NCBI GenBank assembly: GCA_034387635.1
Contig: JAOANU010000013.1
Span: 434,001-498,000 of the forward strand
Direction of reading: 5' to 3'
From: Rhodosporidiobolus odoratus
Taxonomy: Eukaryota > Basidiomycota > Microbotryomycetes > Sporidiobolales > Sporidiobolaceae
DNA length: 64,000 nucleotides
Shown here: one piece after another, positions 20,903 through 31,344 of the stretch
Layout of the letters: each line of letters begins with the position of its first letter
Position numbering within the stretch: position 1 is the first letter of the stretch
Program-made: the position numbers and the translations under genes
Notes under the pieces: model-generated
Database searches by the model: none
What the model was told of the DNA's origin: nothing
The model's input: the letters and a program-made list of their open reading frames with translations, nothing else

Positions 20903-22375
20903 ATGGTCTTTGCCGACACTCTCTCTGCCCCACCTTCTCTGTCAACACTCCTCTCTCAGCTACTCAGCCACCGACTTCCTGTCCCCGACTCTGCCCGAAT
21001 CACCTGCAGCCGTCGCCTTGATGCAGGTGCTCTGGCCCTCGCCTTGCGACTGCGGACCGCCGCGATCTCCATCGGGCCGTATCGCCTCATCTCTACCGAG
21101 AGACTTGCATCTCTCCAGTGGGCAGAGCAGGAGACCGTCTCTGTGGGCGCTCCCCGCCGCCGGACTCGACACCGTCCGCCTCCCGCTCTCCCATCTCCAC
21201 CCTCTGTTCCACTTCCCGAAGCTCACACTCAACCCAACCGCTCCAGCAAAGACAAATACACGATGAGCACCCTTCCTGCCGTTGACATCGCACGCTCAGT
21301 TGACAACAAGCTGGACCAACCGCCTCTTGTCCTCTCCAACATGGCGATTCGTCGAGCGGCAGTCGTGCCTCCCTCGACGATGGAAAATGGTTTTGAACCT
21401 CAGATGGAGAGTGGGAGAATACGGGAATGGCTGGCAGTAGGGGACGAGGCAAAAGAACAATGCAGCTCGTTCCAGAATGCAGCCAGTGCGGCGAGGGCCG
21501 GGGTCGAGGGGCCTTTGTGGGTGAGTCGGGATGAAGATGGGGTCAAGCTGCTCTCGAGTATTGCAAGGGAGGAAGTCGGGTATCCCGTCCAGAAGCGGCT
21601 CAACTCCGTGTCTATCGCCTATCAAAGCGGGGTGCGTGGTTTTGCTGCAGACCCAAAGTCTGGCTGTGGAGCTGATGATCCCTCTGCAGCAAGATCCAGA
21701 GGTCCATACTCTCACTGAAGGTCATGTCCACCGCGTCAACTTCTGGACTGATTGTTGGGTCGAAGTCGTCTACCGAACAAGCAACTCCTACTTCTTCACG
21801 GTCTACAACTCGCGCTTGTTGGAGCCTTGGTCTCTAAGGTACGCTAAGTTGATTATTGTCTAGTACTCGATGCTGATCTGACTTGAGCTGCAGGCGTCTG
21901 GACCATCCCGGTAGATCTCGTGCACATTTCTTCGTTCGACATGTCGAGGCGCACAAGGTTCTCCCGGCCTTGACGAAAGCCAATTTAACTCATGAGGTAC
22001 GCCTTCAGTCCTCTTGGTCACATATCAAAGCTGATGCTGCGGTTTCGACAGGCTCTCATCAAGGACCACCTCAACAAGAACCACCTCACACCTCCTTCCC
22101 ACTATGACCCTTCCATCCCCTTCTTCACCTGGTCTGTCGTCGCAGACCTCAGCTCAGTCTACACTACCAACCACTGGAAGCTCAAGGTCTACAGCAACTT
22201 CCGGTGGAGACGCATCTCCATCACCGACGGGTCGTCAAATCCTTCGGACGCAGGACAAGCCGTCGGCGCAGCTTGCGGTGGTAGCCACCGCCGAGGCACA
22301 GTCGCGACCGAGTCAACGTTGTCAGTAACCCTCCCAACTGAGACGGCACTGCGGCCGATGCGGTGGCTTTGCTGA
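20903..22375 (+). CDS. Unrecognised multi-exon gene, central part
   Basis: Exons 20903-21631, 21690-21838, 21894-21996 and 22052-22375 give 434 residues. All three introns (58, 55 and 55 nt) are GT-AG and phase-consistent, which is strong evidence for a real or very recently lost gene. Notable stretches: LSTLLSQLLSHRLPVP, NFWTDCWVEVVYRTSNSYF, RAHFFVRHVEAHKVLP, and a hydrophobic/aromatic run PFFTWSVVADLSSVYTTNHW. A later ATG (21263) is an alternative start. Twelve bases before the chosen ATG there is TGA (20891-20893) in the same frame, directly after a splice acceptor at 20887, so the original protein probably continued upstream. No family recognised. Confidence 0.6.
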
Positions 22376-22569
22376 ATCGGTTCAGCGAGTTGACGAGGAG
22401 AGAGGGAGGTTTTGTGCGTGCCACAGCAGCGGAAGCGATAGAAGGAGCCAAGCCGATAATTGGCAGCGAGACAGGGCTCGACGGCAACCCCCTCACCCCG
22501 GCAGATCTCGAGCGTCAGAAGCGACAGATGTGAGAAGAGGAACGGCTCGAGCGCAAAGCAGCAGCTGCC

Positions 22570-23742
22570 ATGACTCCCCGGCAAGTACTACCCCTCCGCG
22601 CGGGCATCCCTCTCGTCAGCCACGTCGATTTCAAGCTAGCTCGTCAAGCCCAATACAACACGGGTGCTTTGGTGCGACAAGCGACTACGAAACCGGAAGA
22701 GATGGCTTTGCGGAAGGACCTTCAGAAGTTGAGACCTGCTGTGAATATTGAGGTCATGGCTTGGTGTGATGGGTGTCAAGGGTGCGTTTATCTTCATGTA
22801 CGACTGGGAGGACCAGCTGATACCTTTCTTGCCCTGCTCTCCCAGGTTCTTCCGCGCAACTGTCGACAAAGAGGTTTACGTCCAGCATCCTGCCATCGCC
22901 ACTTGTCGCTACTACCCGACCGGGTCACGAGTCTCCGCCAGGTGTATCCTGTTTGTTCTTCCAGTGACCGAATTTGTGAAAATGGGCACAGCTGTAGTGC
23001 ACAAGCGAGCTCGGGTGCGTTGACCAGTCATAGCCTTGGTATGCGCATAGCGACTCGACTTATGTGTCTGCCATGCGTTTGCAGGCCCTTTCGCAGAAAC
23101 TCCCTCCTTGTTCATCTTCCTCGCTCCCACTAACGGTCAATGAGTATATCGTCAACTGGTATATGGGCTTGCCTGATCACCTGCCAGGGGATGACAGTAT
23201 GTACCTGTCCTGCCTAGTCCCACAGGACACGACTGACACCATGTTCTGTACAGCGATTATCTCTGCTCTACACGCCTTCGCCTCCGACAATGAAGATCAC
23301 TGGTTCACACCTCGCCTTAAGATCCTGCTTCAAGGGAAGAACACGCTCTTCACTCTTTTAGCTGCAGGCTTAGGCAAGTGGATCTGCAGGGGTCAGCAGC
23401 GGACGATTGGTGGGTTTACCCCTTGTTCAATGCTCTACGCGGCACTGAGCGGTCCCAATTACAGGAGCGGGAGGAATGGTCATACTCGCAAAGCAGTACT
23501 CGGCGCTCTTTGCCCATGTCGCATTGGGTCGACTGCCTCTAGAATCAGACAAGCCGGATCCGCCACTGCCCGAAGATGTGCAAGGAGCACTCCTCGACCT
23601 TCGGCACCCGGTTCAAAGCATGACTGACGCCGTCGTAGGAGGTGAGGTTCCGCGGCTGGCACAAGTCGGAGACTGGGACGACCTCGAGGAATTGTACGGG
23701 ACACAGGAGGAGTCTGATGGCTCAGAGGACGAGAGCCACTGA
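22570..23742 (+). CDS. Unrecognised multi-exon gene, 3' part
   Basis: Exons 22570-22781, 22846-23014, 23085-23196, 23254-23391 and 23465-23742 give 302 residues ending GSEDESH. Four GT-AG introns (57-73 nt) keep the frame; the last donor (GTCAGC) is weak. Motifs: AWCDGCQGFFRATVDKEV, CRYYPTGSRVSAR, VNWYMGLPDHLPGDD, SDNEDHWFTPRLKILLQ, and an acidic C-terminus. Upstream the same frame is open and coding-like from about 22335 (FSELTRREGGFVRATAAEA) except for one TGA at 22531-22533, so this may be the 3' end of the gene above. Function unknown. Confidence 0.6.
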
Positions 23743-23942
23743 GTTGTTTTGCGTGTACGCCCGTTCCTCCGGTGCTGGTTCGTTTGGCGGTGGCTGCACA
23801 CTGATGTGAGCTTGAACGGCAGGATCAACATCTTTCTTGTCACGCAGCGTCTGCCTTGTACTTGATAGTACCCACAGGGAGGCTAGCAGGTGTTTTGCCC
23901 TGTCTGATGAGCGGGTGAGAATGGCATTGTCCAAGAGTGAAC

Positions 23943-24403
23943 TAGAGACCTCACCGGAAATTTCCGGAGCGAGAATTTCCGGGTTTCGGGGGTTTCGGAG
24001 GGGTCGACCGGTTTCCGCGTATTTTCCGGGTTCCGGACCCGAAAATCCCGAAAATTCCGGGTTCCGGCTCCGAAATAGACAGTGCGGAAGTCGCTGTGCG
24101 TAGCTCCGGCTTGTAGGTAACAAGTGCAATGGTCTAGTCTCATTCCACTGCGCTACCACACCAGCTATACCGGTCTTGTGCAACATGTCTCTCTATACAG
24201 TCTTTTGCCGGTAGGTAACGCAGCAGGCCCGCCATTTCTACTCCGAAACTTGCGAAACCCGGAATTTCCGGGTCATATACCACCTCAGCCACCTCAATCC
24301 GGTTTCCGGTTACTTTTCGGATTCCGGAGCCGGAAATTCCGAAAACCGCGGAAAGTTCCGGACATCCTAGAAATTCCGCCGGAAAATTCCGGTGAGGTCT
24401 CTA
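23943..24403. mobile_element. MITE-like DNA element with TA target duplication
   Basis: TA at 23943-23944 and 24402-24403 flank a 457-bp element starting GAGACCTCACCGGAA and ending in its inverse. The termini match over about 23 bases with one mismatch. The interior is packed with TTCCGG/CCGGAA palindromes in both subterminal thirds and has no transposase. TA duplication and short TIRs point to a Tc1/mariner-related non-autonomous element. Confidence 0.8.
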
Positions 24404-24404
24404 C

Positions 24405-25965
24405 ACCCGACACATCACCCTTCGCGAGTCTCTCCTGCTCAGCGGGCAGCACCCAGTAAAGCTCAACAATGCAACTCGCAATGGGTACAAAGAGAGCGTT
24501 CTACGAGCTCACCGAAGCCTTAGAGAAGCTGATCTTGACCGTCTCACCACTTTCCCGACCGATACTCGCTTGGACCAATGCGCGTCCCAAGCGCGCAGTG
24601 AGGTCGCCGCCTACTTCCGTATCCTCGATGTCAGCCCGTCGTTTGCGCCGCCTGCGACGTTCGAGGAAAGCCCATCATTCGATTTCGACTTCTCCTTCTT
24701 CAGCAATGACGAGGCCCCTACCTCTTCCCCTTCTCTCACCAATAATATCAACCTCTCCGACGCTATCATAGCAGCATCACAAGAAACTCTCTCCCTCAGC
24801 AGCATTTTGAACGAAGATGACCTCGAGTCTGCCGCTGCCCTTCCCCCTTCCCGCACCCCGCTCTCTCTTGCCTCTCTCCTCAACCCAATCACGACAACCA
24901 CTCCCGTGCACAGGGTCATCACCACCGCGTCGCCCATTCTCACCACTGGCAGTGTCCTCAACCCAGCTGCTGTCATAAGTCAACGTGTCAAGTTGTCCTT
25001 CGAGCTCAAGGTGCGATTTCTCCACATCTTTTGTACACTGCAGAACGAAGGCATAAACTGATTCGGGTCGTCTACAGGTCAAATCTCAGCGCCCCAAACC
25101 CGCTCTCCCCACGTCAATCAACAATGGAAATGACCAATTCTCCCACAAGCTCACCGCCCGTGCACTCGCCCACGCTATGTCGGAATCGATGTATCTAAGC
25201 AGCACTTCCGATTACTGGAAACTTCGCGTCGTCCGATGGCAAGACTCCGTCAAGCGTATCAACAAGAACCAAGCAGCGGTCCCCGAGAGGCCAAACGAGC
25301 GGGTTGCAAAGGAGATTGGGCTGCAAATGAAAGCCCTCTTCGAGGCAACAGTTCCGTAAGTAACATCCTTGCTTTCACGGTCTTTGTTCCTTGCATCGTT
25401 GCTAACATAATCTCGTCCGCAGTTCCGAACCCGCAGACTCGCGCGGTGACCCAGCTCCTCCCCCTTACTGTCGGTTCCATTGCTGTCTTCTATCATTCTA
25501 CCAAAGGAAAAGCGCCGCTCCTTGTCATTGGCCGTGTTCTCTCTGTATTTGAGTTCACGGGTCAACACTCTTGCGTCCCTCAAGCGACTTCGCCAAAGAA
25601 GATCTCGTACATCTTTGCCGAGCTTTTTGTCCCTCAAGCTGCCGTTGTGCGTATAGCTCTTTCTGCTCTATATACTTTGCACAGATTTGCTGATGCGCCT
25701 TGTACTACAGCGTCCTCGGAACTACTTCACCACCGACATCAGCCATTTCTCCCACCTTCCCGCCACCTCCTTCGTCTACGCTCTGCCCCGTGCCACCTGG
25801 TCCGCTACAGGCGGCGGTTGGAAGCTCGACGAGGCTAGTTTTGCCTATTGGGAATTGCTTTACGGGAGGCGGGTAGCTATCGAGCAGGCGATGCTCGCGG
25901 CCGCCAAGAGGAAGAAGAAGGGGGGAAAGGAAGGAGAGGAGGGGGGAGAAAAAGAGAGTATGTAG
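24405..25965 (+). CDS. Unrecognised multi-exon gene downstream of the MITE
   Basis: Coding frame enters right after the MITE (HPVKLNNATRNGYKESVL, DLDRLTTFPTDTRLDQC) and runs to 25010. Then come exons 25078-25355, about 25423-25646 and 25711-25965. Features: an acidic/Ser-rich N-terminal region (SPSFDFDFSFFSNDEAP), SDYWKLRVVRWQDSVKRIN, TVGSIAVFYHSTKGKAPLL, KKISYIFAELFVPQAA, and a lysine-rich C-terminus. The start codon is not resolved. Crossing the second intron in the coding frame needs a weak donor or implies a one-base indel. No family recognised; it could be a decaying gene. Confidence 0.5.
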
Positions 25966-26128
25966 ACGCCATATGCGTTCTGAACTGTAAGGATGGGCGC
26001 GCCGCCCGAGCAATATGCCCGCCACTTTAGCGAGTTTTTGGTAGCCGAAACAGCAGTTTCTGACCGAGTTTTTCAGGCTGGTTTGATCGTTTTTGTTGGC
26101 GCACATAATAGGGAGTTTCAGGGGGCCT

Positions 26129-26210
26129 GGTGGTAGTGCTTCTCCCAATGTTCTCACTGATAGACACTGCCTTGAGCATGAAATGTCAGGTTGGCAAGGA
26201 GAACGGGGTC
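26129..26210 (-). repeat. Inverted repeat, right arm
   Basis: Reverse complement of 18321-18402 with two mismatches. The matching region ends sharply on both sides. The arms are 7.7 kb apart and bracket the gene cluster, but no matching target duplication is visible at the outer ends. Confidence 0.9.
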
Positions 26211-26262
26211 TTCGCATTATATATAGGCAAGCCAGACATGAGCCTTCCAGGTCCGTTTTGGC

Positions 26263-26354
26263 CCGTGCGTGGCGTAGTCGGTTATCGCTTCATGCTTATA
26301 CAGCCGTTTTTGACGGTTACGTGATGGTCGCGGGTTCGATCCCCGCCGTGCGGA
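26263..26354 (+). tRNA. tRNA-Ile (anticodon UAU) with 18-nt intron
   Basis: Acceptor stem CCGTGCG/CGTGCGG (two G-U pairs), A-box TGGCGTAGTCGG, anticodon stem TCATG/CGTGA, loop CT-TAT-A...A. An 18-nt intron (26301-26318) lies in the standard position after base 37. T-arm GCGGG-TTCGATC-CCCGC contains the B-box. Discriminator A, then TTTT at 26358. C1-G72 is unusual for this isoacceptor, so identity rests on the anticodon. Confidence 0.75.
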
Positions 26355-27719
26355 CAATTTTGTTCGGCATTGAGGCCCATCTGTTTTGCCTGCTGGCTGC
26401 CTCAGTCCTTTGCTGTTTCTGGCAGTCCAGAAGGACTCAACTGGACTAATGACTGTAGCCTAGCTGGGCAGCTACACCTCCTGCCAACTGAGAAAGCGTG
26501 TATCAGCGGAACATCACACCCGATCTTAGTTGGGAAGGTTGACTTTCAGTTTCTGCCGAACAGCTTAGTACTTATGAGCTGTCTGCACAGGCTTGCACAC
26601 AGGCCTTCTTGCATCCATGCTATCCATGCTGGCAGCTAGGGTAGAGGATGAATCTCCCGCACCACTTCCGTGGTAGAAAGAAGCAAGCCATTTTGCAGAA
26701 AAGTTTCTTCATGCTGACTCAAGGCCTTCTGGCCCTGGTGACAAGCTCCTTAGACTGGAAACAGCAATACACGACTCCAGGGTATAATGTCAGATAGCTG
26801 GGCATACCTTGGCAGCCTTCAAACCCCGTTTTTGATCCCATTAGCCCCCAGTAACCGGGAAAAATTGGGGCACCGGGTGCCGTCAGTGCCGGTTGGCCAA
26901 AAGGCAGTCAAAACTCTCTGCCGAGCCGGTGATCGGGCGCCAGGTTAACCGGCCCCATGCTCTAAGCAAGGGGACTTGACCTTCTCAACTAGCTGATACC
27001 GCGCTGGTCCTCAAACTAGCATTCAGCAAGGCGTGCACTGCTGGATTCAAGGCTGTACAGGCTCTAGATAGTAGGGGACTAGCAGAGGGCAATCTACCTA
27101 TCCTCTGTTCCCTGTTGTGTGATTGCAAACCTACCAGCTTGTAGAGAATGCTTGCCAACCCCCAATCCGCAGACAGACCGGGAAATTGTTCAGCTCGGGG
27201 CGTTGCGGCACGACAGGAGTCAGCCCGGGGTTTTGCAGCCCGAGTTCCCGACTTTTTGTGGGAATTGGCCCGATATTTCGGGGCTTTCGGGGAAAAGGCA
27301 AGACAGGGTATCCCATCTCGTAACAAAGACCTTACAAGGGATGAATTGTTCAATACATGAATTGCATCGATTGTCCAGTCACTCCTTGGGTGAATCGTGG
27401 GGGTGAATCGCGGGAAGCAATAGAAATAGTGAATAAGAAGAGTATTCTGGCCTTCGCAATTGGGTTTAGAGGCGAATTATAGCTGTTGTTGCATCTCACA
27501 ATGGTTGACAGAAATTGTAGCGTGCAAGACTTGAAACAGGTGCTGGTTGTGAGCCTACCAAAAAGCCGGCCCAACAACACCCAGCTCAACCAGACTTGGA
27601 TTGGGAGCGGGTTGAGACAACACCTCATGTCTTCAAGAACTAGCTTGGGAGTGGCAGCTCAAACTCCCGACTTCCGTCGGGGATCCGCGAGCCGACCCTG
27701 AAGATCCCCGACTCTGATC
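26355..27719. other. Region with no supported gene
   Basis: Short ORFs only. GC-rich palindromic stretches occur near 26840-26960 and 27190-27290. Nothing coding or RNA-like could be supported. Confidence 0.35.
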
Positions 27720-27900
27720 GTATGCATCAAAGTGGAAGAGATGGGAGGAGGAAGGAAGAATGTTGGGTGAAGCATGACGGGCATTGGAGGAACAGTGCTT
27801 GTGAGTTTCTTGGTCTCCATATGCACTGAGGCTGGTGGGCTGGAGTTTGGAGCGGTGAAGGGTGTGGATGAGATGGAGAAGTCTCTGCAGGCGCGTCAAA
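27720..27900 (-). pseudogene. Decayed LINE 3' fragment related to the array LINE
   Basis: Minus-strand reading HTLHRSKLQPTSLSAYGDQE aligns with HPLHRATLHPSGLCECGEPE in the array LINE. Nucleotides also align on the plus strand around GGTGAAG and GATGAGATGGAGAAG. The Cys residues of the knuckle are mostly lost. Confidence 0.55.
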
Positions 27901-28149
27901 TGGGTGACATGCTGGGAAGGGAGGAATCGAAGGACGTGACAGAAAGGCGAGGCATGGGGTGTTGCGAGAGGGAATGACCGCTCATAAGCCTGTGCCCACC
28001 ATTGACGTTGCCCAGGCCTCCTTCCACCATCATTTGAGAGCCTGCTTCCCTATATTGGAGAAACGCTGCAAGACTTTTTGGCTTGCTTCTGCCTGCTAGA
28101 ACCTGCCGGTACTTGTTAGCGCTATGCAGGGTGCCAACAGAGAGATCCC

Positions 28150-29020
28150 TAGGCTCCGGACACACAATACCCCTCAATAGCGCAATCCAACTCAGTCTTG
28201 ACATACTCATTCCCATTGCCGCTGGGGGACGCCAGGCTGTTCTCAATAGCCTTCTTGGACTTAGCGTCTTTTGTCCTGAATGACCACTTCTCACCCTGAG
28301 CGGCAGATTTTCATTCCCTTTGCAGCCTTGGTGTCAGGCAATCCTGGACGCGTCAAGAAGGTCTTGTAGAGGTGGTCTGGGTGCCTATCCTGCGAAATGA
28401 AGAGGCAGGAGTACACTTTTGCAAATGGTGGACAAACAATGTTGTGTATAAACAGCCAAGATACGTGTCTGGGTGATTCGTGCAATTTCAAGTACCTTAC
28501 AGCTGTTGTTACTCACTGCACCCCAGCGGGTTATGCTGAGTATACAAATCATGGTATGGTGAGAGTCAAGAGAGCAGACAACAGCACCAGCACTGCAGAT
28601 GAAGGACAAGGCAAGGCACTTCAATGCAGGACAAGGTGAGGTGGCTCAAGAGGCAGCTGAGACAGTCTGTTGGGGATGCAGGGCGGGTATAGCAGTGGGA
28701 ATTGTCCTGTCCGCGGTCCGCTCAACGATGTTGCCTCCAGTGAGCTGGGAGGAAGAGGAAGGGGAAGAGAAAGACTGGAGGTGCATAGAGAGGAAGAATG
28801 GACTGCAACCGCTTGTCTTTCCGCTGTGCTGGACCCGGGTGAGAGCTAGAGATATTGCACAGAAAGGCCTGCTACCAATATGGAATCACCAATTTTGTCA
28901 CTCTCTATTCAGTCCCCACTTGCTAACTTCCTCCCGTCAGCACCCTCATCAATGTGGTCTCTGACCAAGCCTACCTCCCAGTGGTCCTCACCTTGATTGA
29001 CGCCCCCAATTGTTACCCAT
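28150..29020 (-). pseudogene. Decayed relative of the array gene fragment
   Basis: Three minus-strand blocks appear in the same order as in the array gene. GEDHWEVGLVRDHIDEGADG resembles HDEHGWTFVREVILGAMAHG. FAKVYSCLFISQDRHPD resembles NAKLNIFLFTPHSSYCT. NEYVKTELDCAIEG resembles GYSLVEGVIDCHEG. Stops and frame changes separate them. Family unknown. Confidence 0.5.
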
Positions 29021-31209
29021 GGCTGGCTGTCAGAGTGACAAACAGCCAATTCTGCGCAGGTGGAGCGGTGTATGACTGTGGCATACAGCGGGGGTGCAGC
29101 AAAGCAACGAGACAGTGGTGGAGCGTGTACCTTTGCCCTTTGCCCCTTCTTCCACTCTGTGTGTCCTTCCCTATCCTTGGTTGCCATTGTACATGCCTTG
29201 TTTCTGTTGCATACTCATCTCTCCTAGTCTACATGGGGCCGTGGTCTGTTACAGTAGAAAGTCATCTGAGGAAACTACTGGGCGCTCCTGCTGGCCTTCC
29301 TCGTGAGCAATTTTTCTTTATCAATATCAGTACACATCCCAAAAGGTGGTCATGGTCCCCACCCATCTGTTTCCTTGTATTGAGTTGTTCATCATGTATG
29401 TTTACCTATAAAGATATTCGACTGTACCACACTTCAATGCGGTATCAACCGAACGAACGGACGTACAGCCTCTTCCAGGCAATCTGATCACCCTCATCAC
29501 ATTGACCTGAAATCGCTCAAAAGCAGAGAAGAAACAGCCACCTCGCTCTGAGCCCGGATGCTGATGCCACAGAAGGAAATGGTAGGCCTCTTGCCAGATA
29601 ATTAGACGAGTCCCTGGATGTCGAAAGGTTGCGCAGCAGGGGTGTGGGAGGGCACTGTGTGAAGTGTAAGGCAAGCAAATCAATACAATACCTGCCAACT
29701 CAGCACGTCCACTACATGCCGCCTGCACAAAGGATTCATCTGGTTGCCATGATGCTGAGTCTGCATACATATCTGCAGACCACAGCCTGCTTTCTCAAGG
29801 TCAATTGCGGTGTGGAAAGCTGGTCAACATATGTGCTCATTGGGTTGGTGTTGTTCCCTTCAGCGTTTGATTAGGTATCTGTGACAAAAGCAAGCACTTG
29901 CAAGAAGCTGATCACTAGATTGGCAGGTCAGCAGACCCATGCTTGCCACTTGCATTCAGAGAAACAATGCAGCAACTGCTCAGCAGTTTATGTGGCATGC
30001 AGAGTTTATCGAAACTGAACAGTATTACACAGCATTTCTTTGGTTCTGGTTGAGATTGGTCTTGCAAGTTGCTACTGTCTTCTCTCACTGTCAAGCCACG
30101 GGCTCAAGTGAGAGGAAATGTTCTACAATGCACAGTGATAAGAATGGCAGTATGGTGCTGCGGTTACGGCGGAACAAGGGAAAAGGGTATTGAACTGCGG
30201 AAAGGGAATATGGGCGGAGGTATTGAAAAAAAGGGTATTGGGGGAACTGCAGGAGAAGTGTGGAGTGGTGAGGGGCTGCAGGAACAGGCAAGAAGGGGAG
30301 AAAGTAGTTAGGAAGAGCCGGAGCTGCAACATGTAAAGGCATAGTTAGCCTCAAAGAGGGTGTGAGAAGTAGATTGATTGATAGTTGGTGTGAAAAGGGG
30401 AGAAAGTAGTGGGAGAAAGTAGTTAGGAAGACCCGGAGCTGCAACATGTAAAGGCATAGTTAGCCTCAAAGAGGGTGTGAGAAGTAGAAACGTCGACCAC
30501 ACGCACCTGTAATACTCAGGATCATGTGGTGCAGCCGCTGAGGCACGGATATGGCGGAGAGCTTGGCGGAGGCGGTCGAGAGAGCCCGTTCTGCCACTCC
30601 CCCGCAAATTTGCCGCGCTGGAAGTCCCGCATGTCGAGGCCTTGACAACCAATCACCTGCGCCCAGGTCTACGCCTTGCCGGTGCGCCCAGATGCCTTCC
30701 CCTTGTCCGGCGCCAACCAAGCCAAGCTCCACAGTGACCGTGAAGTGGCGGCAACTGTCGACAGCGTCAATGTGTCAAAGCCAGGGATATTGGGACGGGA
30801 GGTCAGAATGACAGAGTAGAGGGCGTTGTCATTTTTGTCAAGGAGATCGCCCTGCGCTTTGCCAACGTTCTGCGCACGAATAGCGAGCATGCCGTCCCGC
30901 TGAAACCCAATTCACTGTCAGGCAAGCCATACCCAAGGCGGATCAAGCAGGAGAGACTGGGAGTGAGAGCCAAAGGCGAAGAAGTTACCCTCTGCTTGGC
31001 TGGGTTCCGCCCCCTTCCCTTCCTTTTCTTGCCTCTCGTGTTCCCCCCTTTCGTCTCTTTCCTTTGTTGTATAGGCCTTGTTTTCCCTTTCTCCCTCTTA
31101 CTCTCTCGTAATTTATATATGTGGACTCAAACAAACACACAAACTGGTTTGCCCAAACTGCGGCATTGCCATACATAATTGGGGTGTGACCTCTTTGACA
31201 AAGCAAGCA
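29021..31209. other. Region with no supported gene, left border of the array
   Basis: Short ORFs only, apart from the 78-bp duplication at 30296-30488. The last 100 bases before 31210 do not resemble the gene fragment that precedes every other LINE copy, so this is the true left edge of the array. Confidence 0.4.
30296..30488. repeat. 78-bp direct duplication
   Basis: 30296-30373 and 30411-30488 match almost perfectly (GAGCCGG versus GACCCGG), separated by 37 bases. Confidence 0.85.
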
Positions 31210-31344
31210 TTGTTTGTTTGTTTGTTTGTTTGTTTGTTTGTTTGTTTGTTTGTTTGTTTGTTTGTTTGTTTGTTTGTTTGTTTGTTTGTTTGTTTGTTTG
31301 TTTGTTTGTTTGTTTGTTTGTTTGTTTGTTTGTTTGTTTGTTTG
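31210..31344. repeat. (TTTG) about 34 copies
   Basis: LINE 3' tail of U1, read as (CAAA)n on the LINE strand. All other units have only about 5-7 copies. Confidence 0.95.

Noticed and set aside
24110..24180. A-box-like TAGCGCAGTGG on the minus strand inside the MITE
   Set aside because: No matching B-box or cloverleaf follows, so I do not call a tRNA or SINE.
18321..26210. A classical TIR transposon spanning the inverted repeat
   Set aside because: No transposase and no target duplication at the outer ends; kept only as a finding to test.
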